From the NCBI GenBank assembly GCA_001839685.1, contig MLAK01001182.1, positions 68,326 to 101,977 of the forward strand: a stretch of 33,652 nt of DNA, read 5' to 3'. The stretch's first letter is position 1. The number at the start of each line of letters is the position of its first letter. A model generated the notes under the pieces. The model searched no databases. It was not told where the DNA came from and saw only the letters and a program-made list of their open reading frames with translations. A program made the position numbers and the translations under genes. Origin of the DNA: Tritrichomonas foetus (Eukaryota; Parabasalia; Tritrichomonadida; Tritrichomonadidae). Shown here in pieces: positions 18,891 through 27,542 of the stretch.

Positions 18891-20840
18891 TCAGGTGGCA
18901 TTTTGATCAATTAGAATGTCATCATAGTTAAGTCCAGCATTCGAGCATAAGTAGCGAATTTTAATTCTTCGATCAGCAATTAAAATTGGAATACTCTTTT
19001 TTCGATAGGTTAAATCGTCTTCATAAGTTCTATGAAGCTGATCGGAAATTTGATTTAACGATTTCTCAGCAGTTTTAACTCCATGAAACATTTCTGAAGC
19101 AGTCGTTAATGCATCAACGCTTGTTGAATGGAAGACTAGGTATTCTTTTAATTCTTTATATTGACTATTGTATTGTTGAACATATTCCCAAGCTTTCTCC
19201 CAACTTGATAGAGCTTCCGATAATTTATTGCTTATTTCAGAATCTTGGGAATATTTTACAACCATATCAAGTTTTTGAAAGATTGAAAAACCGAGATTGC
19301 CCCATATTGTATCTAATCTTTGATGTATTTCTGTACCCGAATCATCACTGACTACTTCAACATTTTGATCATTTAGAAAAGAAATATCATCTCGATTTGT
19401 ACCGAACTGATAATTTGATATTGGAATTTTCGGTAATGAAGCTGTGATAGACTCTTCTTCCTCTTCAATATTATCTAATAGACCATTTGATGAAGTAACA
19501 TTTGGTGAATTTGTGACAAATCTCATTGAATCCATCCTGGAATTTTGGGATACTATATTAATGTTATTGAATGTTCTGAAAGGCAATGTAATTTCTTCTT
19601 CGTCAATCGCGAAATGTTCTTTATCAAGATCAATTGATGATGAAAATGATGAGATTATATTTAATTGATCAACATGCTCACCTTTCCGTTTCAATTCTAG
19701 TGGATCACTGTTTTGCCAAAAAAGATGATTGATTTCATTTTTTGGGAGAGTATCATGAAGTCCCCCATCACGTTTTGTGCATTTGCTTTTGGTTGAAAGA
19801 TTTGTTTTTTTAATTATAGGAGAGGTAATTACATTAATTCTTGATCTTCTTTGATTAGTATTGGGTCTTTGTACATTGAAATTACTTTCATTTATATTAA
19901 TATCACTATCATTTTTAAACGAAATATGCGGCTTATTATTCATTTCATTGGTTAAAGTAGCATTGGCAGTTGAAATATATTTCGAGATATCCTTTTCTGT
20001 TTTTTTAATTGATTTATCATTTAAACAAAAATTTGAAAAATGATAGAGCTTTGGTAATTTGTTCATCATTTTATTTGCATTGATAAAAAAATCTGCATCA
20101 ACTTCATCAAGCTTCATTTTATTTGTAAATTCTGATTTATTTTCTCTTGTTGTTACTTGATTGCTTGTCTCAATTGGAATAATTGAATTAAACTCACTGA
20201 GTTGCTGTTCATTCAATTGAGAAATAACAATTTTCTGTGATTTAATATAAGTTTCCAATAATTCTTTCCTAATTTTATTAACTTGTAATATGAAGTATTT
20301 CATTGTAGCATATAATTGCTGCCTGGTTTGTCGACTCTCATTGAGTTTTCCTTCATGTTTCATTATTCGTGTGATGCTTGCAACTCTATCGACAAATTTT
20401 TGTTCAATTTCATATTGATCATATTGATCATGAAATATCAGATCCCTGATTTCAATTACTGTTTTTACAACAATGTTTGAAGAAAGCCAAAATCTTTGAA
20501 AAGGTTCAGATTTAGTTGGCAGTTTTATACTAAGATCTGATCGTGGTTTGTCGATAATTTCTTTCATTTTTTTAGCATAAATAGTCTTTTTATATACATC
20601 AACAGGTGAATTTGCCGGTTCATTTAATTTAAAGTAACCTTTACTTTGCATATGTAAAACATATTCTCCAGCACCACATATGGCTGTTTCTAAAGTCACT
20701 AATGGTTCAACTTTCCCATTAACAGGTACATCTTGAGGGAATCCATAAAATGACCTTAAATAATCCTCGTAGTCTGTGCTTAAATGTCTCGCAACATTTA
20801 AAAAAGAATCCATCTCTTCATTTGATATTGGTCCTTCCAT
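18891..20840 (-). CDS. conserved-looking coiled-coil protein, function unknown
   Basis: A 649-residue protein with an unambiguous ATG at 20840. I do not recognise its family. Residues 1-80 are compact and include LRSFYGFPQDVPVNGKVEP. Residues 110-220 are helical with charged heptads (IVVKTVIEIRDLIFHDQYDQ, KLNESRQTRQQLYATMKYFI). The middle (about 225-500) is Asn/Ser/Thr-rich and low in complexity. From about 510 to the end the sequence is again helical: LDTIWGNLGFSIFQKLDMVV, LSSWEKAWEYVQQYNSQYKE and KSIPILIADRRIKIRYLCS. There is no signal peptide or membrane segment. The architecture suits a cytoskeletal, axonemal or basal-body linker, but that is a guess from shape alone. The codon use matches its AT-rich neighbours. 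Confidence 0.75.
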   Translation of the reverse strand: MEGPISNEEMDSFLNVARHLSTDYEDYLRSFYGFPQDVPVNGKVEPLVTLETAICGAGEYVLHMQSKGYFKLNEPANSPVDVYKKTIYAKKMKEIIDKPRSDLSIKLPTKSEPFQRFWLSSNIVVKTVIEIRDLIFHDQYDQYEIEQKFVDRVASITRIMKHEGKLNESRQTRQQLYATMKYFILQVNKIRKELLETYIKSQKIVISQLNEQQLSEFNSIIPIETSNQVTTRENKSEFTNKMKLDEVDADFFINANKMMNKLPKLYHFSNFCLNDKSIKKTEKDISKYISTANATLTNEMNNKPHISFKNDSDININESNFNVQRPNTNQRRSRINVITSPIIKKTNLSTKSKCTKRDGGLHDTLPKNEINHLFWQNSDPLELKRKGEHVDQLNIISSFSSSIDLDKEHFAIDEEEITLPFRTFNNINIVSQNSRMDSMRFVTNSPNVTSSNGLLDNIEEEEESITASLPKIPISNYQFGTNRDDISFLNDQNVEVVSDDSGTEIHQRLDTIWGNLGFSIFQKLDMVVKYSQDSEISNKLSEALSSWEKAWEYVQQYNSQYKELKEYLVFHSTSVDALTTASEMFHGVKTAEKSLNQISDQLHRTYEDDLTYRKKSIPILIADRRIKIRYLCSNAGLNYDDILIDQNAT

Positions 20841-21758
20841 TCTCCGAAATTTATTGAATCAGTGTTATTTCTGAATAAAATAATTCAGTCAAAACCATTT
20901 CGATATTCTTTCTCAAAGATGCGGCAAAGGAATAATTTTTCAGAAAAAAATAATTAAACTCAGAAACTGGTCATTATTCCCAGAATAAAATAGAAAAGGT
21001 CAACCAACGATGGAAATAAAGACACAGTAATCTTTCACATTTCTGTAGTTAATTTTTATGAAAGTTCATCATTTGAACATAACTAGATTCCAATCTGATC
21101 ATTAATCTGAAAAGAAACTGTTTTTTTTTGGAGTGATGATACAATTCGTATTTTATTGTGCCATCTCACCAACGAAAACATAAGATCTCTCGAATCTTCA
21201 TGTTTTATCTAATTAAAGAAAAAACATTCTTCAAATTTCATAAAAATATTATATTCATCATAATGAAAATCACGAAAGTTGATTATTTATTCTAATAAAA
21301 GAATCCACAATAAGACAGAGATCTATTTATATGTTAGATTAAAATTTTCACTGTGATCAACTGATGATCAAGATTTAATCTTAAATCATAAGGTGAATTC
21401 CGAAATTCTCATAGACCATTCCGTTACATCTAAATGTTGTCTTCAAGAAATTATTTGGACAAAAGTTATTAAGCTCATTCCTCGGAGAAGTGAAATAAAA
21501 GAAAATTCACTTTTGCAAAATTTCCCCTAAATTCACAGATTGAACCAGGAAAAAACAAAGAAAAAGTTCCAGAAATATTTTCTAAAACATTCAAAAAGTC
21601 ATCAATCGTAAATGCCTAGATAAGAAATTGATTAAAAAGTTTCCACCACCTGTGAAAAAGTTGTCGTTTGTTGTAAAAAGTGATGAAAAAAGTTTAACCT
21701 TTCGAGTGATAGTGGCATATCACTTCACCTCTCTCTGAAAAATGACGGTTTTCATCAT
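20841..21758. other. divergent intergenic region, no gene seen
   Basis: A 918-bp spacer between divergent start codons. It includes a small dyad CTGAAT-AAAATA-ATTCAG just upstream of the coiled-coil gene, and the dyad at 21705-21724 before the kinase gene. No coding sequence stood out. Confidence 0.5.
21705..21724. promoter_or_regulatory. 7-bp inverted repeat before DYRK-like kinase
   Basis: AGTGATA and TATCACT flank a six-base spacer, 34 bases before the ATG at 21759. It is placed like a binding site for a promoter factor. TCATCA at 21752-21757, directly before the ATG, may be the initiator. The upstream ATG at 21742 opens a frame of six codons whose TGA overlaps the true ATG. Confidence 0.3.
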
Positions 21759-22910
21759 ATGAATCAAGCACCGCGCGTGCCACTCACAGATAATCCCACG
21801 CCAGTCCAGCCTCGATCTCCCGATAATGCATACTACGACCTAATCGTTTTTTCTAACGACATCATCACTGATTCCGATGGAAATAATTTTCAAGTCGTCG
21901 AAAAACTTGGCCAGGGCCAATTTGGCCAGGTTTTCAAAGTTGTCCAATTACCACAGTTATGTTCCCAAGCGGATCAGCAATCACAGTCTCCTCATGTCTT
22001 CGCAATGAAGGTGACCAAATCACACACCCGTTATCGGCAGCAGGCCGAGCACGAGGAGAAGATGTTGACCCACATACGCGATAACACACCAGACGACGAG
22101 ATGCAACATATATCCAGAATCATCAGTTCTTTCGTGTATCGTAACCATGTGATAATTATAATAGAGTTGCTTTCAATTGACCTCTTCCAGGTTATTCAGC
22201 TTCGAAACTACCGCGGACTGCCACTACAGCTAATACAGAGCACCCTGCGCGACTTGTTGGGTGTTTTGCTGACGCTCGGCCGCGTCGGGGTGATTCATTC
22301 TGATATCAAGCCAGAAAATATTTTACTTGCTGACGGTTTTTCGGCCAGCGTGAAGCTTATTGACTTTGGATCAGCACGCCTTTTATCGCAGCCGTGCTCA
22401 TTTTATATTCAATCCAGATATTATAGAGCGCCAGAAGTTGTGCTTGCAATTCCTCATGGATTTTCAATCGATATTTGGTCGATAGCATGTGTCGCATTTG
22501 AACTTTTTGTGGGAATGCCACTCTTACCAGGTCAAAGTGAAATCCATCTCCTCGAGCTGATCGTTGATATGTTTGGACAATTCCCGCCTGAAGTCGTGGC
22601 AGCTTCACCAAGAAGACACCAGCTGTTCAACCAAGATGGAACATTAAAAACAGAAATAGAAATATGCAGACAGATAGGACAACAGCCTGTATCATTTCAG
22701 CCATATTTCACTTATCGAACACTTCCAGAAATTGCAATGGCATACCAATACAGTGATAAACTGAGTGCAGAGGCGAAACAGAGAGAACGGCGGAACCGAG
22801 AGATGTTCGTCGATCTCCTCATGCGGATGCTTGCGCTCAACCCGGAGCAGCGGGCGACCCCAGAGGAGGCTCTGGAGCACCCGTTCATTACATCCGACTT
22901 GTCGGAGTAG
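21759..22910 (+). CDS. DYRK/YAK1-like protein kinase
   Basis: A 383-residue kinase, almost entirely catalytic domain. Landmarks: Gly loop GQGQFGQV (51-58), catalytic Lys84 in FAMKV, a Gln/Ser-rich insert between them (about 62-79), Glu99 or Glu100 in helix C, HSDIKPENIL (180-189) in place of the family's HCDLKPEN, DFGSAR (202-207), and activation loop CSFYIQSRYYRAPEVVL. YIQSRxYRxPEV is diagnostic of DYRK/YAK/HIPK kinases. Tyr216 matches the tyrosine these enzymes autophosphorylate during folding, while the first Tyr of the usual YxY is Ser. The C-lobe contains the CMGC insert with RTLPEIAMAY. The coding sequence is much richer in G+C than the coiled-coil gene beside it. The role is probably growth or stress signalling; the substrate is unknown. 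Confidence 0.9.
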   Translation: MNQAPRVPLTDNPTPVQPRSPDNAYYDLIVFSNDIITDSDGNNFQVVEKLGQGQFGQVFKVVQLPQLCSQADQQSQSPHVFAMKVTKSHTRYRQQAEHEEKMLTHIRDNTPDDEMQHISRIISSFVYRNHVIIIIELLSIDLFQVIQLRNYRGLPLQLIQSTLRDLLGVLLTLGRVGVIHSDIKPENILLADGFSASVKLIDFGSARLLSQPCSFYIQSRYYRAPEVVLAIPHGFSIDIWSIACVAFELFVGMPLLPGQSEIHLLELIVDMFGQFPPEVVAASPRRHQLFNQDGTLKTEIEICRQIGQQPVSFQPYFTYRTLPEIAMAYQYSDKLSAEAKQRERRNREMFVDLLMRMLALNPEQRATPEEALEHPFITSDLSE

Positions 22911-23236
22911 TCACTGCGGGAGAGTTTTGAATGTAAATAAAAGTCATTAGTATGAATGCAAACTTCATTGCTTTCACTTATTATTTTGATAATGACCATT
23001 ATAGTTTCAGTTGCTTCTTCTTAATAATGCCATGAACTGATCATATTTGAAGTTAATATTAACACACATAAGATAAGCACGCATACAGGTATATTATACT
23101 AATAATCTCTTAATTGATTGCAACATTTGATTCTTCATGATCATCAACAGTGCATCGATTCCATATACTGCTGAAGAAGTCAAAGTACCAAATTTTAAAT
23201 TTAAGAAAGTGTTAAAGTTATAAAAAAACATTTAAT
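22911..23236. other. intergenic between convergent genes, no gene seen
   Basis: A 326-bp AT-rich spacer between two convergent stop codons. No coding sequence or repeat was seen. Confidence 0.6.
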
Positions 23237-25429
23237 TTACTGACAAACAAGTGGTGAGGCTTCTTCCTCTCCTTCTTCATCCATGGGCACAAAAGGCTGG
23301 AAAGTGTGACAAGACATTGACACACTAAGCGGGATTGGACGAGATTGTTCAAGAATTTTAGTAAAGTCTCTTCTTCCAATCCGACACATTTCACGCACGA
23401 ATTCGATCCAAGTATCTTCTGGAACACCAATAATTTCATAGTTTGGATCTTGGAATTTCTTCAAAGTCTGTGGTATGATATCATCTCCAATTTGGGTTGT
23501 AATTTTCCACAATTCAGTGAACATTTTCGGAAGAGTGGCGGTTGCAAATTCAACTGGATCGAAGTCCGGATTAAGGTCTCTAAATGCAACCGAAGCTGCA
23601 ACAGACGCAAGGGCTGCTTCAATTGTTGAATCAAAGCAACCTTCAGGCAGAGTAACAATTCCCATCAAATTGATAAGAGTAAAAAGAGCCATTGACGGTT
23701 TCTCGAGATTTCCAAACATTGGTAAAATATCATTTGTTGAAAAAACGATCGGATAACCAAATGAAGCACCATTTTCTGTCAAATCTATGTCGAAAACAAC
23801 ACGAAATTGACGAGCAAGTGGATAACACATAAATTGTGAAATACGAGCAGCCATTGCATCGATTACATCACAAACTTTTTCGAAATCCAATTGGAGCATC
23901 TGTTCAGTCGGCATAGAAAGAATGATATGATCGCATTCAAATTCACCAAATGGTACTTTTTTATCTTTTGTAGCTTCCCACACTTCAGGATTTCCTTTCA
24001 CAAGACGTGGATATTGCACGAAATTCTTAAATATAAATTTAACATTAAGTGCACCTTCTATTTGCTCGCTTGCTGCAATATATACTGGACCACCGTATGG
24101 TGAAGCAAGTTTTGTTTCAGTTTGATTCAATGGAAATGCGCTGACTATTGAAGGCCATCTCTTCCAAGGCGGCGCCTTTTGAATTAAAGATTCATGATGT
24201 GCACCAACTTGTAAATGAAGATTTGGAAATGGTTGTTCAGTTATCACTGTTCCAACAACACCTGAAGGAAGGTATAAACCAGTTGAAATCCATTCTTCAT
24301 CAAGAATTTCAAGGCTAAATTCGAAGTCCGATAAAGAAGTCTCTTCGCATTTTCCAGGAAAGGCTTCATATCCTTTCGCTGGTTTGATGCTATCAACTGG
24401 GAGCCTGGGTATGATGTCCTGAAGCAGCAATAAAATAATTATTTGACGAACATCTGGATTAAATATGAAGTTGTCAGCAAAGCCAACACGATCCAAATAA
24501 TCTGTGCAGACATTTCCTAATTTTACAATTTGGTCTTTTTGATCATCGTCTGAAACAATAACGTGATATCGCACAGTGGTTACAATATTATCAAGATCAG
24601 TATCATTAATTTCTTCTTCAAGAAGTGATGTTTCCATTTGCTGGATGATGTTTAAGAAATGATGAGAAATTGATTTATCGAAATCCGGATTAATTTGAAT
24701 AGGAGACTCATTTTCGTCAATTGAGCAGAAAGTATACGAAAGCCCGAAATGTGACAGAAGCTTGTTGATTGGAAACGCTGTGAGCGGATTTTCATCATTC
24801 AATGGCCAAAAGAAAACCGCAAGGCCACCTCCGTTTTCAACAAACGATACCAATTTGACATAGTTGTCCGTATTTGAAACATCAAAAGTCGACGGAATTA
24901 AAACAACTCGAAATGTTCCCAATTTTGAAAGCCGCTGGGAATCCTCAACAAAGAATCCAAAAGTATGGAGAACGTTTTTAGCGACGTTGGTAAATTCTTG
25001 GGTAAACCCTAAAAGTAGAATTGGTGTCATAGTAGATTTTTGATGCGCAAGCCATGAAAGCGCTCTCTGGAATATTCGTGCAGTCGAACTATGATCGTTG
25101 AGGTCTTCCAAAATTTCGGCGTGTGGAAAACACATCACTCGACCGCTTTCTGCGAATGCTGCTGTCAATACGGGAAGCTCGATTGATGCTTGGCCTGTAT
25201 CGTCGAGAGGAAGAATCGTATTGATTATTGGGAATGCGTTTTTCGTGAGGCAGACCGAGGGAATCATTGAACTCGTACATAAAAACGAACTCGAATCTTT
25301 GATAATAAACTCGAATGCTTGGCGAGGTGAGCTTTCGTCGACGTAGGTATATAGTGAATCATCAGGAGGTCGTTTATTTTGTTGCTTCGGCTCTACTTTT
25401 CGAGATGGGATGGAATTCGAACACCCCAT
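23237..25429 (-). CDS. TCAF/M60-like protein, N-acylated, protease motif missing
   Basis: A 730-residue protein starting MGCSNS: Gly2 and Cys3 are the classic pair for N-myristoylation and palmitoylation, predicting attachment to the inner face of a membrane. Residues about 50-300 resemble the DJ-1/glutaminase-like region of TRPM8 channel-associated factors (TCAF/FAM115), with FRVVLIPSTFD and VSFVENGGGLAVFFWPLND. A beta-rich linker follows, then an M60-type region: APPWKRWPSIVSAFPL, SPYGGPVYIA (about 440-452) and GYPIVFS near 558. M60 peptidases next have a HExxH zinc motif; here the aligned segment reads FTLINLMGIVTLPEG, so the protein should be inactive as a protease. In animals TCAFs bind and traffic TRPM channels. 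A scaffold or membrane-trafficking role is inferred. The C-terminus is acidic (DEEGEEE). Confidence 0.8.
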   Translation of the reverse strand: MGCSNSIPSRKVEPKQQNKRPPDDSLYTYVDESSPRQAFEFIIKDSSSFLCTSSMIPSVCLTKNAFPIINTILPLDDTGQASIELPVLTAAFAESGRVMCFPHAEILEDLNDHSSTARIFQRALSWLAHQKSTMTPILLLGFTQEFTNVAKNVLHTFGFFVEDSQRLSKLGTFRVVLIPSTFDVSNTDNYVKLVSFVENGGGLAVFFWPLNDENPLTAFPINKLLSHFGLSYTFCSIDENESPIQINPDFDKSISHHFLNIIQQMETSLLEEEINDTDLDNIVTTVRYHVIVSDDDQKDQIVKLGNVCTDYLDRVGFADNFIFNPDVRQIIILLLLQDIIPRLPVDSIKPAKGYEAFPGKCEETSLSDFEFSLEILDEEWISTGLYLPSGVVGTVITEQPFPNLHLQVGAHHESLIQKAPPWKRWPSIVSAFPLNQTETKLASPYGGPVYIAASEQIEGALNVKFIFKNFVQYPRLVKGNPEVWEATKDKKVPFGEFECDHIILSMPTEQMLQLDFEKVCDVIDAMAARISQFMCYPLARQFRVVFDIDLTENGASFGYPIVFSTNDILPMFGNLEKPSMALFTLINLMGIVTLPEGCFDSTIEAALASVAASVAFRDLNPDFDPVEFATATLPKMFTELWKITTQIGDDIIPQTLKKFQDPNYEIIGVPEDTWIEFVREMCRIGRRDFTKILEQSRPIPLSVSMSCHTFQPFVPMDEEGEEEASPLVCQ

Positions 25430-25828
25430 TTTTGAAAAAACCGTTTCTCATCATTATTCAAAAATTAATGAGAAATTTCACATTTTCATAATTTTTCAAT
25501 AAAATCAATTTTATTTTTCTGAATATACACCAAAACTAATTGAAATATTCAATCAGTTTGATTTCGAAAATTGTACGCAATAGAAAGAACTAGAATTGAA
25601 TGACATATGGAAGAATGTTTAGAAATGATAAGATTAAAAATAAAGAAAAAGTTTCGATTTTTGAGGTAATATCATAAATCATAGAAAAAATATTTATGAT
25701 TGAAACAAATCACAGACGCATTTCCACCGAAAATAGACTTATTTAACATTAAAGAAGAATTATATCTGTGAAGAAAGTAATTTGTGATTGTTCGTTATTT
25801 TCAACAGTTTCTCTAATTGAAAAAGAGA
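25430..25828. other. intergenic left of the transposon
   Basis: About 400 bp of AT-rich DNA between the start of the TCAF-like gene and the transposon's target duplication. It must hold that gene's promoter. Nothing else stood out. Confidence 0.5.
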
Positions 25829-25836
25829 AATTTGTC
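25829..25836. repeat. left target site duplication
   Basis: AATTTGTC immediately outside the left terminal inverted repeat; identical to 26933-26940. Confidence 0.8.
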
Positions 25837-25852
25837 AGATGTATACAAACTA
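25837..25852 (+). repeat. left terminal inverted repeat
   Basis: AGATGTATACAAACTA, exact reverse complement of 26917-26932. Confidence 0.85.
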
Positions 25853-25998
25853 ACTAGNTCTAGATGTAGAAGACCATTGAGAGATCTAAATGAATAATTG
25901 TTGATATTATTGTCATCTAAAAATTATTTAATTGTAATCCTATTAATAATATATAAATATTATAATTTAAAAATCAAGATACAGAGAAAACCAAATCC

Positions 25999-26016
25999 AA
26001 AAAAAAATTGTGAGAA
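25999..26016. repeat. inner inverted repeat, left copy
   Basis: AAAAAAAAATTGTGAGAA, the exact reverse complement of 26592-26609. Nine of the eighteen bases are an A run, so part of the match is easy to get by chance. Confidence 0.55.
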
Positions 26017-26214
26017 AAAAATAAACCCAACAGAAATTTCTGAGAATTATTGAGATAAAAAGGGATTTTATAGCATTAATATCTTGATTATTTCTTATCA
26101 TAAATCGTGCTTTTTATTATCATATGACCCTCCATCGAAAATTATAATGTTTTCCAAAATACAAAAATGAAGTATAAAAAAAATATTAATAATTTTGATA
26201 TAAATAAAAAAAAT

Positions 26215-26430
26215 TTAGGCATCAATGAGAAGATTATGAATGTTTTGCCATCTAAATGGCGAGTCATCAGAAAATTCACTTGGCATTGAGTCTGGAAAAA
26301 AACATATTGGATTCCATTTTTCTTGATTTGGTCTTTCAATCGTTGTATCTGTATCCCTGCTTGAGAATGTGCTGTTGAGGACTGCCAGTCTATTTTCTTC
26401 ATATACTAAAATTTTATGACAGAAAAGATT
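26215..26430 (-). pseudogene. coding-like 3' fragment inside the transposon
   Basis: On the minus strand a frame of 71 codons is open from just after a TGA and ends at TAA (26217-26215) without an ATG. It reads ENRLAVLNSTFSSRDTDTT and later EKWNPICFFPDSMPSEFSDD and FRWQNIHNLLIDA. This composition, with Trp, Pro, Arg and Asp, is unlike intergenic AT-rich DNA. An overlapping frame that begins with ATG at 26402 looks like chance, since it turns into Phe/Ile runs. The fragment could be the end of a decayed element gene or a captured piece of a host gene. The family is not recognised. Confidence 0.45.
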
Positions 26431-26503
26431 TCAATACATTCTTATTTGTCAAATGGAAATTGAATTAATTCAACATCACTGATTTAAACTATCAAAATTT
26501 TCG

Positions 26504-26523
26504 CGATTTTTAATTAAAAATCG
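26504..26523. repeat. perfect 20-bp palindrome inside the transposon
   Basis: CGATTTTTAATTAAAAATCG is identical on both strands, with no spacer. It lies about 410 bp from the right end of the element. Confidence 0.7.
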
Positions 26524-26680
26524 ATAGAAGAAGTGTAAATAGAATTATGGGAAGCAGTATTATAATCTTTATGATTCTTGGAAAAAAAAGCTTCTCACAA
26601 TTTTTTTTTAGGCTTTCTCCAAAATCGCTCTTTTTTCGGTTTAATTGTTGCAAAATTTCAAAACTATGAATAAATATGGC
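26510..26680 (-). pseudogene. open fragment with membrane-like segment inside transposon
   Basis: A minus-strand frame of 56 codons after a TGA reads SFEILQQLNRKKSDFGESLK and then a hydrophobic stretch (IIKIIILLPIILFTLLLSIF) before TAA. It resembles the end of a tail-anchored or single-span membrane protein. AT-rich DNA often yields hydrophobic translations, so confidence is low. Confidence 0.25.
26592..26609. repeat. inner inverted repeat, right copy
   Basis: TTCTCACAATTTTTTTTT, the exact reverse complement of 25999-26016. Confidence 0.55.
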
Positions 26681-26723
26681 TCATAACTATAAAATATAGA
26701 TTTAACAATTGACTGAAAGCTGT

Positions 26724-26822
26724 TCACCCGAAAACTGAAACAATAGCTTCTTCAGAATCATTTTCGAAATATTTTTGAATTCGGCCATTTGCGAAGTTTG
26801 CGATAAGGGAAATTTTCGTCAT
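26724..26822 (-). pseudogene. coding-like 5' fragment inside the transposon
   Basis: On the minus strand an ATG at 26822, 110 bases inside the right end, opens 32 codons: MTKISLIANFANGRIQKYFE then NDSEEAIVSVFG and TGA. Codons and composition look like a real gene start. The position is where an element's own gene would begin. It is in a different frame from the two fragments downstream. Family unknown. Confidence 0.35.
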
Positions 26823-26916
26823 TCTTTTAGCTATTTGGGTTTTGATTTTTGACTGATGGTATTAAGTAATACTGATGATAAGGATCATTTTAGTGATTTC
26901 GTACGTTAAGACTATT

Positions 26917-26932
26917 TAGTTTGTATACATCT
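26917..26932 (-). repeat. right terminal inverted repeat
   Basis: Exact reverse complement of the left end at 25837-25852. Confidence 0.85.
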
Positions 26933-26940
26933 AATTTGTC
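26933..26940. repeat. right target site duplication
   Basis: AATTTGTC immediately outside the right terminal inverted repeat; identical to 25829-25836. Confidence 0.8.
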
Positions 26941-27542
26941 GAATTTGTTATTGAAAAAAAAAAAAAAAATTCTTTGGTGATCTGGATCTTACTCATAAAA
27001 CTGCCATAAATACTCAAATTTCATCATTTCTTTTAAAAACAAGCACTTGATGGGAATGCCAATAATGACAAGAAATCAAAAAATCAAAAAAACATTCTGA
27101 TTTACCATTGTGATGACAATTATTCAAGTTCTTGAATCTCCATGGATGACATCATGATGGTCAAATAATAAGGTGATTATTAACGGTTGGTTTTGATCAT
27201 TATTTTATAAAGAAGCAAAGTGATCATTTCATTGTCAAAAATATCTCTTTTAAAAGGTGTTTAATGGAATTTTATGCTGTATTGCGTATTGAAATCGATT
27301 AATAGTTGTTCTTTTCATTTGTAATATATTTTAATGTATATCAGATGAAATATCTGGAGATAAGAATTTCTTCAGACTTAGAAGGTTTTTCAGTTAGAAA
27401 TTCTAATTTAGAATATAAATGATTGCTTAATTTTAAATGCAATAAACGGAAACCTCATTTTACGATAACAATGAAATGGCTAACATAATGTTCGTTAACC
27501 AACAATTAAAATGCCGTATTATTTCGTCAGAATTAGAATCAA
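26941..27542. other. intergenic right of the transposon
   Basis: About 600 bp of AT-rich DNA with an A run near 26954 and no convincing coding sequence. An ATG at 27511 is out of frame with the downstream gene. Confidence 0.5.

Larger units (their letters stand above)
25837..26932. mobile_element. 1,096-bp DNA transposon-like insertion with 8-bp TSD
   Basis: The ends are perfect 16-bp inverted repeats, AGATGTATACAAACTA at 25837-25852 and its complement at 26917-26932; similarity continues a few bases inward with one mismatch. Directly outside both ends is the same 8-mer, AATTTGTC (25829-25836 and 26933-26940), as expected for a target site duplication. An 8-bp duplication is typical of hAT, P and Merlin-like elements. 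No intact transposase is present; the longest ATG frames inside are under 90 codons. The element is therefore non-autonomous or decayed. Inside are an 18-bp inverted repeat pair (25999-26016 and 26592-26609), a 20-bp palindrome and minus-strand open fragments. The single unresolved base (25858) is near the left end. Confidence 0.8.

Noticed and set aside
26142..26402. 86-codon minus-strand frame starting MKKIDWQSS
   Set aside because: It overlaps a better frame with coding-like composition (26430-26215) and ends in Phe/Leu runs.
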